42,732 nucleotides of DNA from Bacteroidia bacterium. GTDB taxonomy: Bacteria; Bacteroidota; Bacteroidia; Flavobacteriales; Schleiferiaceae. The stretch lies in assembly GCA_030427785.1 (NCBI GenBank), contig JAUICR010000003.1, positions 1-42,732 on the forward strand, written 5' to 3'. Numbering within the stretch: the stretch's first letter is position 1; every line of letters starts with the position of its first letter. Below are positions 32,623 through 41,435 of this stretch, one piece after another. A program made the translations under genes and the position numbers. Under the pieces are notes generated by a model. That model was not told the DNA's origin. It was given only the letters and a program-made list of their open reading frames with translations, and made no database searches.

Positions 32623-34883
32623 AAATCAATTTGTAAACGGGTAAAAAAGCTGGTTCCGTAGCTAAGTGGGATACTGATATCGCCAGTACTATGTGCCCCA
32701 TGACTCGAAACACTTGCATTAATGTTGGTTACATTAAACAGATTTTTGGCACCTAAAGTCAATCGGATTTTATCCTTCAAAAAACTTTTCTGTAAAGTAA
32801 CATCCGCCATCGTATAGGCATCAAATACGGTATTGGTCAAATCACTATTTGCATCCAAAATCAAATCGGTACGCTGCCCTGTATAATTAATAAATACTGC
32901 CGGGCGCAATTTCCATTTGGTAATCGTGTAGTTTACATTGAACCCAATTTGAGGATAAAAATTAAAACCATCTAATCCCTCACTCTGCGCACTTTGGTCA
33001 AAAGCCAACTCATTCTTTACACCTATGGTGGTAAAACTGGTTTCAAACTGCAAATTTTCGCGGATTCCCTTTATACTCAACGTACCACCCGTAGTTTGCG
33101 TTTGGGCTATATTCTCGTAGCGAAACAAGCCTCTCGGGTCGTCATCATCCGGTGTTTCTACCGATACCATTCTTATCTCATTGTTGATATCGTTAAAAAA
33201 ACCGCTCAAGTTGGTTTCAACCGTAAGCCGTTTGTAATTGCTAGCATACTGCAAGCTCAGTTGGTAATTATTAGATGCTTCCGCCTGCAGGTTTTCATTC
33301 CCCAAAATATTGTGATTTTCATCTACAAAAGTGTAGTACAGCTCTTTGAGGCTAGGAGCCCTAAAACCTTGCCCGAATGAACCGCGTAATATCCATTTTT
33401 CATTCATTTGGTAGCGTGCTGCCAATGAGCCAATTAATGGTGCCTCAAATCTATTGTTGTAAGCATAGCGCAAGCCTGGCTGAATGTTCAGGCTTTTTAC
33501 AGGCTGGTACTCGGCTGTAGAAAAAACTGCAATATTTGTGATATTCTCAAATTCATTCTGAAGTCTTCGCCCTTTGTTTACTTCATACTCAAAATCGTAG
33601 CCAAATTGATAACTAAACTTTTTTGGTTTCCAATCATGCTGATAAAACATTCTGGAGCTAAGCGTTGTAAAAATGGATGTATCCTGAGCACCGTCACCAG
33701 CAAATAATATTTCTTCACCTGTATTTAGGTTTTTCACCACTGTAGTTTTAATCCTTTGGTAATAATTATAGGCTACAAACACTTTTACCTTCTTATCAGA
33801 TGATGGGTAATAATCTGCAAACAGTGCATTATTAAAACGCAAAGTGCTAAACTCATCATCCAAGCTTCTTGGGTATTTCCATGCGCCTGTATCTACGGGG
33901 GTAATCAGGCTATCTATAGATCCTACATTTCCTAAGTTACTAATGCGTTCATCAAAGAAATCTGTTCTGTAGCGTACCAATACCTTGTTGAATCTTCTTT
34001 GTACACTAGCATTTGCAAAGTATTGTTCCTTGGGGTTCCACTGTACATTTCTTCGGCTTTCGTCTGCATCGTATCCATCAAAAAAGTAACGACCTAGGCC
34101 AACACCTGCCTGCCATTTTCCCATTGGGATACTCACATTACCGTCAATATTATACCTACCCACGGTTTCGTAGTAGCCATTTACCTGTACAGTAGTTTTA
34201 CTTACTGCCTTACTCTTAGTAATAAGATTGATAGTGCCTGCCATAGCATCGGTACCGTATTGCACCGCCATTGGGCCTTCTACTATTTCCACTCGGTCTA
34301 TATCGTTTAAGTTTATCTGACTCAAATCAATATTTCCGTCAATTCTTCCAATTATGGGTACTCCGTCTATCAGGATTTTTACTTTGCTGCCGCTTAATCC
34401 CTGCAAGCTTATTTGCGAACCAAGAATGGCGTCTTCATTAATTCTAATAGTAGGGTCGTAGGTCAACAGGTCTTTTAGGTTTACAGCGCCTTGCTCCTCT
34501 ATCCGCTTTGCATCCAGCACACGTACACTTCGCACCGATTCACTTACTCTAGTAGCTCTTGCCTGACCAGTAACCACTACCTCATCTAGGCCGTTCATCT
34601 GTGGCGATATGTACAGCTTTATTCGCGACTCAATACCAGAAATGCCTTGTTCGTAATTGGCATATGAAACATGTGTAACCAGTAGTTTTCCGGCAAATGG
34701 CTTTTCGAATAGTACAAGGCCCGCTTCATCAGAAATAGCTGCTAAAGTGTCTTTGTTGCCTTGTAAAAACACGTGAGCTTGAGTCACTATCTGATCAGTA
34801 TGCTCATCTCTTACTTCTACGGTAAGTTGAGCCATAGCCTGCCCCCACCACATTACAATTAGAAATAAAAAAGCCTTTTTCAT
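32619..34883 (-). CDS. hmuR: TonB-dependent haem receptor (HmuR-like)
   Basis: A 754-residue outer-membrane receptor. After the signal peptide comes a carboxypeptidase-regulatory-like domain (about 20-95), then the plug (about 105-225: ISLQGLSGSKVKILIDGVPI, VEIVEGPMAVQYGTDAMAGT) and a barrel to the end. Barrel features such as GSFGQGFRAPSLKELYYTFV, DENHNILGNENLQAE and YENIAQTQTTGGTLS are typical of haem/colicin-type receptors. It lies between a secreted HmuY-like protein and the HmuY lipoprotein. The haem assignment rests on these partners; the family alone would also allow siderophores. Confidence 0.87.
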   Translation of the reverse strand: MKKAFLFLIVMWWGQAMAQLTVEVRDEHTDQIVTQAHVFLQGNKDTLAAISDEAGLVLFEKPFAGKLLVTHVSYANYEQGISGIESRIKLYISPQMNGLDEVVVTGQARATRVSESVRSVRVLDAKRIEEQGAVNLKDLLTYDPTIRINEDAILGSQISLQGLSGSKVKILIDGVPIIGRIDGNIDLSQINLNDIDRVEIVEGPMAVQYGTDAMAGTINLITKSKAVSKTTVQVNGYYETVGRYNIDGNVSIPMGKWQAGVGLGRYFFDGYDADESRRNVQWNPKEQYFANASVQRRFNKVLVRYRTDFFDERISNLGNVGSIDSLITPVDTGAWKYPRSLDDEFSTLRFNNALFADYYPSSDKKVKVFVAYNYYQRIKTTVVKNLNTGEEILFAGDGAQDTSIFTTLSSRMFYQHDWKPKKFSYQFGYDFEYEVNKGRRLQNEFENITNIAVFSTAEYQPVKSLNIQPGLRYAYNNRFEAPLIGSLAARYQMNEKWILRGSFGQGFRAPSLKELYYTFVDENHNILGNENLQAEASNNYQLSLQYASNYKRLTVETNLSGFFNDINNEIRMVSVETPDDDDPRGLFRYENIAQTQTTGGTLSIKGIRENLQFETSFTTIGVKNELAFDQSAQSEGLDGFNFYPQIGFNVNYTITKWKLRPAVFINYTGQRTDLILDANSDLTNTVFDAYTMADVTLQKSFLKDKIRLTLGAKNLFNVTNINASVSSHGAHSTGDISIPLSYGTSFFTRLQIDL

Positions 34884-34928
34884 ATAATTTGATTGGGCCT
34901 ACCTTTTCAAAGCAACCCAATAGTTTAA

Positions 34929-36167
34929 TTACTGCACTATCAGTCTGGTAGTAGCTGAATAATTATCTCCTTGCAATTTTACAATGTAAATACCCGCGCC
35001 CAGTTCAGAGATGTCAATAGTATTTTCAGAAATACCGTTTTGGCCAGTTAGTTTGTGTGTTTTTACCAAACTTCCCACTTGATTGTAAAAAGATACATGC
35101 ATGTTTTGGGTTTGGCCAAAATGTGCGGCAATAGTTAACACATCCTTAGCAGGATTAGGATACACCGATAGGATGCTCACCGTTTGCTCTTCCAGCCCAA
35201 CTACATTCCAATAATTGATATCTGACAAAGGATATACGTACAGCTCTACACCGCCCACTTCATTTATACGCACCGGCAAATCACTAAAGCTTGACTGAGC
35301 ATATATAGCTATATCCCAGTCATGATCTTGGTTAACGGCAACATTTGAATCATTCTGCAATGAATAATATACCTGATTTGTATTTCCAGCCCCTAGTAAT
35401 ATAGAGTCAGGGTTGCCATTTACTTCAAAACCAAACTTACCTGTAGCCGAGCCACCGTACTCTGTAAACTGAAGCTCGTTTATGTTCCCAAATTGATCTC
35501 TTACAAAATATACAATGGTGTCATGCACGATAGATGCAAAGGCATCTTTCCAGTCATATCCTATCGTTGAAATATCTGAGCTCCAAGGATAGTTAGCTGT
35601 ATCACTCAACGAATACGTACCACCTACCGCAAAGCTCACTTGTGAAACCTCTACATTGTGGTTTGTTAACACACCCGCTACCGGGTATGCACCAAAGCCC
35701 GGCATCATTACCGGGTATTTGCTAAATAGAATATCCCAATCATCTGAGGTTGGCTCTAAGTCTTTCACCTGATCATTATCTATACTGTAGTAAAAAAAGT
35801 TTCGAGTATCATAAGGAGTGCGATTCAAACTCTTGGTTACTTTATTTGATTTATCAAGGTTGCTATAAGTAACCTTATACACAGATGAAGCATACTCATC
35901 AATGGAAATAGCCTTATAATCGCCAGCTACAGTTTTTATAATGTAAATGCTATCACCTGAAATTAAGTGAGTAGAAACATCATAAGCGCCCCAACCAAAA
36001 TCATAAGGATTGCTCGTATCTCTATTCGCTTCAAAAGCGCCCTGCATCCAAGTTTGGTAGGAATTAGTTAATAAAGGCCAAGTTCCCACTCCTGTAGTAT
36101 CAAAATGTTGTGCTTTGGCAAAAGCAATAGTGGCTATGAGGAGGCTTAGGGTAGTTATTTTTTTCAT
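34929..36167 (-). CDS. T9SS-secreted HmuY-like protein (candidate haemophore)
   Basis: A 412-residue exported protein with signal peptide and a C-terminal T9SS domain (VYPNPAKDVLTIAAHFGQ). The middle is homologous to the HmuY lipoprotein two genes downstream: DDWDILFSKYPVMMPG then YPVAGVLTNHNVE matches the DWDFYFTKY and YSVVGCLINP segments, and FGNINELQFTEYGG with GKFGFEV matches the HmuY C-terminus. A second HmuY-like stretch (VYYSLQNDSN, HDWDIAIYAQ) follows. So this looks like a soluble or surface-attached haem collector. It heads the operon, 45 bases before the receptor. An inverted repeat TGTAGC-N14-GCTACA (36190-36215) lies upstream. Confidence 0.8.
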   Translation of the reverse strand: MKKITTLSLLIATIAFAKAQHFDTTGVGTWPLLTNSYQTWMQGAFEANRDTSNPYDFGWGAYDVSTHLISGDSIYIIKTVAGDYKAISIDEYASSVYKVTYSNLDKSNKVTKSLNRTPYDTRNFFYYSIDNDQVKDLEPTSDDWDILFSKYPVMMPGFGAYPVAGVLTNHNVEVSQVSFAVGGTYSLSDTANYPWSSDISTIGYDWKDAFASIVHDTIVYFVRDQFGNINELQFTEYGGSATGKFGFEVNGNPDSILLGAGNTNQVYYSLQNDSNVAVNQDHDWDIAIYAQSSFSDLPVRINEVGGVELYVYPLSDINYWNVVGLEEQTVSILSVYPNPAKDVLTIAAHFGQTQNMHVSFYNQVGSLVKTHKLTGQNGISENTIDISELGAGIYIVKLQGDNYSATTRLIVQ

Positions 36168-36856
36168 TTGTAATTATTGTTGTGTTTTTTGTAGCTATAA
36201 GTATTTGATGCTACAGCTGTAATTGCGTGTATATGTTTAAATAAATCGTTTGTTTTCAACTTGCTGCCACGGATTGTGAAACTTCGTTTGACGAAAAGAT
36301 TGAGGTACCAGAAGAAAGAAGTAAATTATTGTAACTCATTAATCTTTAAAAATTTGAAGTGGCAAACTTACTGCCCGCTTAATAAAGCACAAACACTATT
36401 TAGAATTATTTTAAATATTTTCTCGACAAGAATTCAACAAAATATATCATCCCAAACCTATTAATAGCTTGTCCTTATATTAATTCAATTAAAGGGGCAA
36501 AGATGTTGTTCCAACATTCCAAAATCTATGACTTTTGTCATTTTATGTATATCTGATAGTTGTGAGAAATAAACCAACCTTGGTTTCATATTATTGAAGT
36601 TGGATTAAAGGTGTAGCTCCAAGTTAGCTTACCACTCAAAAGAAGGCCTTTGGTAAAGTATTACTCTGCTCTTACCAACCAACTTATCCTATGACAGCAC
36701 TACATTACTGAGTAAAATCCATTTAATAGTACAATGCCTGAGACAAAAAACAGATTGATTTCTCTTTTTAGAGTATGAAGACGATGGAATTTTAACAATA
36801 CTTTTACTTAATTAAACGTCTCCACATCAAATGGTAAGCATCTAATTATTGTAGCT
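36168..36856. other. Intergenic region with several inverted repeats
   Basis: Roughly 690 bases between the haem operon and the DUF488 gene with no credible gene; a 67-codon plus-strand frame at 36261-36464 has no coding character. It holds inverted repeats at 36190-36215 (TGTAGC-N14-GCTACA), 36503-36517 (ATGTTG-TTC-CAACAT) and 36528-36541 (ATGAC-TTTT-GTCAT). Its size and content suggest regulatory input to the haem operon. Confidence 0.5.
36528..36541. promoter_or_regulatory. CRP/FNR-like palindrome in the haem operon upstream region
   Basis: ATGAC-TTTT-GTCAT, a perfect dyad with the four-base spacer normal for CRP/FNR-family sites. A CRP/FNR-type regulator is encoded 700 bases away. Recognition is inference. 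Confidence 0.35.
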
Positions 36857-37222
36857 GTGAAAATTCAAATAAAACGAATCTACCTACCCTACTCCACAGC
36901 TGATGGAACGCGGATCTTAGCAGATAAACTTTGGCCAAGAGGCGTAAGTAAAGAGAATGCGAAACTAGATGGATGGTGGAAAATTGCGGCTCCATCTACA
37001 GAGCTCAGAAAATGGTTTGACCATAAACCCGAGAGATGGGACCACTTTTACAAAGAATACCTTAAGGAGTTAGCGCAAAAAGAAACTGAAATTGATGAAC
37101 TAATAAACAACCTGGATAAGCGCAAACCGCTTACACTACTATATGCTGCCACTGACCCTAAGCATAATCACGCTTTGGTTTTAAAAAGCTATTTGAAAAC
37201 AAACTATACACTACTTGACTAA
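36857..37222 (+). CDS. DUF488 (YeaO-like) protein
   Basis: A 121-residue protein starting at GTG 36857; the motif ADKLWPRGVSKENAKLDGWW with APSTELRKWF and PERWDHFYKEYLKEL is diagnostic for DUF488. It ends with LTLLYAATDPKHNHALVL. Full length for the family, function unknown. Its final four bases overlap the end of the convergent regulator gene (37219-37222). Confidence 0.93.
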   Translation: MKIQIKRIYLPYSTADGTRILADKLWPRGVSKENAKLDGWWKIAAPSTELRKWFDHKPERWDHFYKEYLKELAQKETEIDELINNLDKRKPLTLLYAATDPKHNHALVLKSYLKTNYTLLD

Positions 37223-37818
37223 ATCCAGATTTTTCGTTTCGCTATTTTTATTTCATTCTCTCTCTCCAGTTTTTTTATCTCCCTTATAGTTGTTTCTACC
37301 CGCAATCCTGTAAGGTCAGCTATTTGCTGGCGTGTAAGTTCTACTTGGTAACTAAAATTTCCCGGCTTTTTATAAATATCGTGCTTTAAGTATTTAAGCA
37401 GTCGCAAAATACGATGACGTGGCTGCTCAAGTGAAATCTCCTGAGCCATCATAGCTTTATAATTTAATCGAGCTGCAATTTCAGTGGTAATCTTAAAATG
37501 TACCTCTGGGTAATCTCGTATTAGTTCATAAAAGCTCTCCTTTGGCAGCTGCCATACCTCTACATTGGTCAGAGCTATTGCATGCCCAGGGTATCCAAAA
37601 TCTCCAAAAAGGGGTGGCTCCCCAAAACACCTACCTGCCGAAAAAATTCGTTGAATAAACTCTTTACCTTCTTTGCTGATATTACAAATCTTTACCTCTC
37701 CACTTATTATTTCAAAGTAAAACCTAGGAAGGTCACCCTCCTCAAAAATTATCGCTTCTTTAGGGTAGCTATGCTTTTTGGCGCCATAGGCCAATAGAAT
37801 ACGTTCTTCTATAATCAT
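37219..37818 (-). CDS. CRP/FNR-family transcriptional regulator
   Basis: A 199-residue regulator. I chose the ATG at 37818; a TTG six bases upstream (37824) is the only alternative. Residues 10-110 form a cyclic-nucleotide-binding fold (IFEEGDLPRFYFEIISGEVK, SAGRCFGEPPLFGDFGYPGH), and residues 140-199 a CRP-type winged HTH (LTRQQIADLTGLRVETTIRE, IKKLERENEIKI). It lacks the Cys set for an FNR iron-sulfur cluster, so the sensed signal is unknown. A TATGATT-GA-AATCATA palindrome (37826-37841) sits directly upstream, consistent with autoregulation and control of the divergent gene. Confidence 0.88.
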   Translation of the reverse strand: MIIEERILLAYGAKKHSYPKEAIIFEEGDLPRFYFEIISGEVKICNISKEGKEFIQRIFSAGRCFGEPPLFGDFGYPGHAIALTNVEVWQLPKESFYELIRDYPEVHFKITTEIAARLNYKAMMAQEISLEQPRHRILRLLKYLKHDIYKKPGNFSYQVELTRQQIADLTGLRVETTIREIKKLERENEIKIAKRKIWI

Positions 37819-37825
37819 TTTCAAT

Positions 37826-37841
37826 TATGATTGAAATCATA
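37826..37841. promoter_or_regulatory. FNR-like operator between CRP/FNR regulator and divergent membrane gene
   Basis: Perfect dyad TATGATT-GA-AATCATA, containing TGAT-N4-ATCA, the core of FNR-type sites. Its centre is about 42 bases before the transcription start implied by the TAGATTTG element at 37863, the usual class II activator position, and it overlaps the regulator start region. Confidence 0.6.
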
Positions 37842-37862
37842 AAGGACTAATATATCCTAAAA

Positions 37863-37870
37863 TAGATTTG
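37863..37870 (+). promoter_or_regulatory. -7 promoter element of the 93-residue membrane protein gene
   Basis: TAGATTTG, exact TAnnTTTG, 29 bases upstream of the ATG at 37900. Confidence 0.55.
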
Positions 37871-37899
37871 TAGATTATATTAATTCAAAATAGACATGT

Positions 37900-38181
37900 A
37901 TGAGCCTCATTAATCGAATCAACACAAAAATTGATGAATTCAATTTTAGCTATTACGGAGTTATGGCCACTAGCCTTTTTACTGGGTCAGCCGTTGCTTC
38001 TGTAGCCCTTATAGCAATACTGGTAAATGATGCTCCTATTTGGCAATTGGCCTTAATCTGCTGCGTAGCCATGGCTTCTAATGCTGCTTCTATAGCTCAC
38101 TCGCCACTTAGATGGGTTGTTTGGACTTTCATACTTAATGTAATTATAAGCCTGATTTTGTTCCTTATCAATATTTTTTAG
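37900..38181 (+). CDS. Small membrane protein, three helices
   Basis: A 93-residue protein with about three transmembrane helices (LFTGSAVASVALIAILV, IWQLALICCVAMASNAASIA, VVWTFILNVIISLILFLINI) after an N-terminal amphipathic segment. No family recognised. It has its own promoter element and shares an FNR-like palindrome with the divergent regulator, so it is probably a target of that regulator. Confidence 0.75.
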   Translation: MSLINRINTKIDEFNFSYYGVMATSLFTGSAVASVALIAILVNDAPIWQLALICCVAMASNAASIAHSPLRWVVWTFILNVIISLILFLINIF

Positions 38182-38313
38182 TGCAATAAGAAGGAAAACT
38201 GCTCCAGTAGCTAAACACCCTCGAGCCAAATGTATGGTGTACTGGCAATACAGGACATTCACGGCAAAGTAGCGAAATTCGTTAGCAGCTACCAAAAAAA
38301 ACCATTCTTAAAA

Positions 38314-38350
38314 CAAATTGGAGAAAAACAATGAGTTTTTCTCCAATTTG
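38314..38350. terminator. Bidirectional hairpin terminator
   Basis: A 16-base-pair stem (CAAATTGGAGAAAAAC paired with GTTTTTCTCCAATTTG) around AATGA. On the minus strand it is followed by TTTTAAG, giving a U-run, so it mainly terminates the nadAB-lipoprotein operon; it can also end the small membrane gene on the plus strand. Confidence 0.85.
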
Positions 38351-38385
38351 ATTATTCAATTAAGAAATCCTATCAAACCTCTTAT

Positions 38386-38853
38386 CTACATAAAATACTC
38401 ACTGTAGGTGTGCAAGTAGCTCTCAATATCATACAGGTTTTCTTCCGTCACTTTTTCTAACTTTTCTTTAAGCGGCAACAGGTAGTTATGAAGCTGATCG
38501 TGTGCTTCTCCGGTCATTGTGCACTTCTTAAAAATATCGCGAAACTCAGCCTGCAATTTCTCTTGCAAATCTTCATAGCTTTCCGGTTCTGCAGAAGCAT
38601 CATACTCGTGAATTAAAGTCAACATATTTGCGATACCTTCCGTTGTTTCCACATTGGCTTTCCACTTTTTACCATCATTTAGCATTACTTTACTGGTATG
38701 GGCTTCATGGTCATGGCCTTCGTGGTCGTGGCCTTCATGGTCATGGCCTTCGTGGTTGTGGTGTTCGTGATCATTGTGGTTATGAGCATCTCCAGTATTT
38801 TGCGAACACGCAGCTAGTAAAACATAAGTTGCTGCTAATAGTACTTTTTTCAT
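38386..38853 (-). CDS. His-rich metal-binding lipoprotein
   Basis: A 155-residue lipoprotein (signal ends LLAAC). Right after the Cys comes a His/Asp/Glu-rich stretch (HNHNDHEHHNHEGHDHEG and repeats), followed by a helical domain with EHAHDQLHNYLLPLKEKLEK-like and YDIESYLHTYSEYF segments. Such His-rich linkers bind zinc, nickel or copper at low affinity, for storage or buffering. It begins seven bases after nadB and is probably the last gene of that operon, but why a metal buffer should follow nadAB is not clear. The tandem DNA repeat inside is described separately. Confidence 0.8.
   Translation of the reverse strand: MKKVLLAATYVLLAACSQNTGDAHNHNDHEHHNHEGHDHEGHDHEGHDHEAHTSKVMLNDGKKWKANVETTEGIANMLTLIHEYDASAEPESYEDLQEKLQAEFRDIFKKCTMTGEAHDQLHNYLLPLKEKLEKVTEENLYDIESYLHTYSEYFM
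38705..38779 (-). repeat. 15-base tandem repeat encoding HDHEG units
   Basis: Five copies of a 15-base unit (TCRTGGTCRTGGCCT on the plus strand). Copies 1-2 and 3-4 also match as a 30-base block (27 of 30 identical), which indicates recent duplication. It codes for the GHDHE repeats. Confidence 0.9.
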
Positions 38854-38860
38854 GTTTATT

Positions 38861-40381
38861 TTATAAGTGATTATTTTCTAATTCATATTCTTTAATAAAA
38901 AAGCCCCCACAGTTCTTTTCTTGTTGCAACGAATTTTCAATAACGCTGTGGGCTACGGTCACTACATTTTCTACTTCTTTTAACTCTACATTCATTTTGT
39001 TTGCAGGCAATATAGCCATCATTCTTTCAATACTATCTTTAGCCTTTTCAAGTCCATTTTTAGTCCTAATAATGCCCACCTGCTCGGTCATTATTTCCTG
39101 AACCCTAGTCATTATTTCCTTGTAGCGCACATCACAAGGCTCCATCATTACCGGACTAATATCCGAAAACGATTGTTCACTTGCCACAAATGATTGGCGT
39201 AATAACTTAGCTGCACGATGAGAAAATACAAGGGCTTCGAGCAGAGAGTTGGAAGCCAACCTATTAGCTCCGTGCAATCCGGTAGCCGCACACTCGCCCG
39301 AAGCAAGTAACCTACTTACCGAAGTTTGCCCGTAACTATCTGTTTGTACACCTCCACAAAAATAATGAGCTGCAGGTTTTACCGGTATCATTTCTTTGTC
39401 TACCTCTATTCCCAAATTACTAATATGGGCGTATATACTTGGAAACTTTCTTTCGAACTCATTTTTATCCAAATGCCTTAAGTCCAACCAAACATTAGGG
39501 GTTTGCTCATTTTTCATTTCATAAAAAATGGCTCTTGACACGATATCTCGAGTGGCCAATGATCCTCTTGGGTCATAGCGGTACATAAAGTCTTCGCCAG
39601 CAGCATTTCTTAATATGGCACCAAAACCACGAACGGCCTCAGAAATTAAGAAGGGCTTGTTGTTTTGGGCCGTATGCAATACCGTAGGGTGAAATTGTAC
39701 AAAGGCCATATTGTGTAAATGAGCTCCTATTTTTTTGGCCATGGCTATACCATCTCCTGTGGCCACCTCAGGATTAGAAGTACATGCATACACCTGGCCG
39801 GCACCACCGGTAGCCAGCATTACATAATCTGCATAAATAGGATAGGCATGCAGCTCATCGCTTACCAATGCCCCTATACATTCATTTTTTTCATCTGATT
39901 TTAATAACTCAATAACATGATGATTTTCTCTGAGTTCAATATTTGAACGGCTCTTACATTGCTCCACAAGCACGTTGAGCACATTAGTACCCGTATGATC
40001 TTTGCAATGCAAAATTCGATGCTTGCTGTGACCACCTTCTTTGGCCAGTTCCAATTCAGAATTCTCAAAGTCAAATTCTACCCCCCAATCCATGAGCTCA
40101 AGCATACGTACTGGAGCATCACGCACCACCATTTCTACAATTTCAGGATTGCATAGGCCATCACCGGCTCTCAGGGTATCTTCTATATGCTGCTCATACG
40201 AATCCTTAATCCGGTCCATCACAGCAGCTATCCCGCCTTGGGCACAAAACGTATTTGAATCTTCAAACCGACCTTTGCTCAGCACTAGTATTTTTTTGTC
40301 TTTGAAAAAATCTGCGCAATGCAAGGCAAAACTAAGACCCGCTACTCCAGAGCCTATTACTAATATGTCGCAGTTGCGCAT
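38861..40381 (-). CDS. nadB: L-aspartate oxidase
   Basis: A 506-residue flavoprotein that oxidises L-aspartate to iminosuccinate, the first step of NAD biosynthesis from aspartate. The N-terminal FAD loop is [16 protein letters not shown]. Succinate dehydrogenase-like motifs follow: [67 protein letters not shown] and [20 protein letters not shown]. The length is normal. It overlaps the end of nadA by 22 bases, so the two are tightly coupled, as expected for a partner that passes its unstable product to quinolinate synthase. Confidence 0.96.
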   Translation of the reverse strand: MRNCDILVIGSGVAGLSFALHCADFFKDKKILVLSKGRFEDSNTFCAQGGIAAVMDRIKDSYEQHIEDTLRAGDGLCNPEIVEMVVRDAPVRMLELMDWGVEFDFENSELELAKEGGHSKHRILHCKDHTGTNVLNVLVEQCKSRSNIELRENHHVIELLKSDEKNECIGALVSDELHAYPIYADYVMLATGGAGQVYACTSNPEVATGDGIAMAKKIGAHLHNMAFVQFHPTVLHTAQNNKPFLISEAVRGFGAILRNAAGEDFMYRYDPRGSLATRDIVSRAIFYEMKNEQTPNVWLDLRHLDKNEFERKFPSIYAHISNLGIEVDKEMIPVKPAAHYFCGGVQTDSYGQTSVSRLLASGECAATGLHGANRLASNSLLEALVFSHRAAKLLRQSFVASEQSFSDISPVMMEPCDVRYKEIMTRVQEIMTEQVGIIRTKNGLEKAKDSIERMMAILPANKMNVELKEVENVVTVAHSVIENSLQQEKNCGGFFIKEYELENNHL

Positions 40382-41337
40382 TGAGGTTGCCGATTAGTAA
40401 TTTCAAACATTTTCTCGATAGGTACCAAAGCCTTTTTCATCACAGATTCGTCCAGAATAATTTCCGGAGTCTCGTGTTTCAAACAATTATAAAGTTTGGG
40501 TAGGGTGTTCATCTTCATAAAGGCACATTCGCTACATGCGCAGGTATTGTCCTCTACCCCGGGTGCGGCAATAAATTGTTTATGAGGTAACTTTTGAATC
40601 ATTTTGTGCAAAATGCCATGCTCGGTAGCTACTATATATACACTAGCATCGTCTTCTTCCACAAATTTTAACAAAGCGGCCGTAGAACCAATAAAGTTAG
40701 CCGCATTTAGTATGTGAGTTTCTGACTCAGGATGCGCAATAATTTTAGCCCTGGGGTGCTCTATTTTTAGTTTTACTATTTTCTCCAAATCAAAAGCTTC
40801 GTGCACGATACAGGCTCCATTCCACAATTTCATCTCACGCCCTGTTTCCTTCATAAGGTACTTTCCTAAATTGGCATCAGGGGCAAAAATTATGGGTTGC
40901 TCTTTGGGTATGGAGTTTATGATTTTTACAGCGTTAGAGCTCGTACACACTATATCACTTAGTGTTTTTACCTCAGCAGTACAGTTTATATAACTTACTA
41001 CTACATGATCAGGATATTTATTTACAAAAGCTCTAAAATCACTAGGCGGGCATGATTCGGCCAGAGAACATCCGGCTTCTAAATCGGGTAACAACACCTT
41101 TTTGGTTGGATTCAAAATTTTTGCGGTTTCGGCCATAAAGTGTACCCCAGCAAAAACAATAACGTCAGCCGTAGTTTTGGCAGCTTCTTGGGCCAGTGCC
41201 AAACTATCACCTACAAAATCGGCTATATCTTGAATTTCAGGAATCTGATAATAATGGGCTAGAATTACCGCATTCTTTTCTTCCTTTAAGCGTTGTATCT
41301 CCTTTACTAACTGATTATGTTGCTCAATGCGTTCCAA
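40360..41337 (-). CDS. nadA: Quinolinate synthase
   Basis: A 325-residue iron-sulfur enzyme that condenses iminosuccinate with dihydroxyacetone phosphate to quinolinate. Motifs: [54 protein letters not shown] (Cys90), NGACIVHE (Cys176) and [11 protein letters not shown] (Cys266/268/271), which supply the 4Fe-4S ligands. The frame begins at TTG 41337; no ATG lies upstream in frame before a stop or in a plausible place, and a TAATTTTG promoter element at 41376-41369 fits this start, so TTG is accepted. It heads the nadA-nadB-lipoprotein run. A nadC gene is not in the window. Confidence 0.96.
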   Translation of the reverse strand: MERIEQHNQLVKEIQRLKEEKNAVILAHYYQIPEIQDIADFVGDSLALAQEAAKTTADVIVFAGVHFMAETAKILNPTKKVLLPDLEAGCSLAESCPPSDFRAFVNKYPDHVVVSYINCTAEVKTLSDIVCTSSNAVKIINSIPKEQPIIFAPDANLGKYLMKETGREMKLWNGACIVHEAFDLEKIVKLKIEHPRAKIIAHPESETHILNAANFIGSTAALLKFVEEDDASVYIVATEHGILHKMIQKLPHKQFIAAPGVEDNTCACSECAFMKMNTLPKLYNCLKHETPEIILDESVMKKALVPIEKMFEITNRQPQCATATY

Positions 41338-41368
41338 GGCGAATATTTTTAAACTGAAAAATTTTTTA

Positions 41369-41376
41369 CAAAATTA
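41369..41376 (-). promoter_or_regulatory. -7 promoter element of the nadA operon
   Basis: Reads TAATTTTG on the minus strand, matching TAnnTTTG exactly, 32 bases upstream of the nadA TTG start. A separate promoter would uncouple nadAB from the tryptophan dioxygenase-hemerythrin genes. Confidence 0.5.
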
Positions 41377-41435
41377 CTCCGCAATTTCATTTTCACACTG
41401 ACATAAATCAGCTAGCACCCTTATTTTCTTAACTA

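Noticed and set aside
36261..36464. 67-codon plus-strand reading frame in the haem upstream region
   Set aside because: No family pattern, no promoter or start context, random-like composition with many Lys/Arg/Asn codons from AT-rich DNA.
38705..38779. Short regular repeat that could be taken for a CRISPR array
   Set aside because: Repeats are contiguous without spacers and code for HDHEG units in frame within a lipoprotein.
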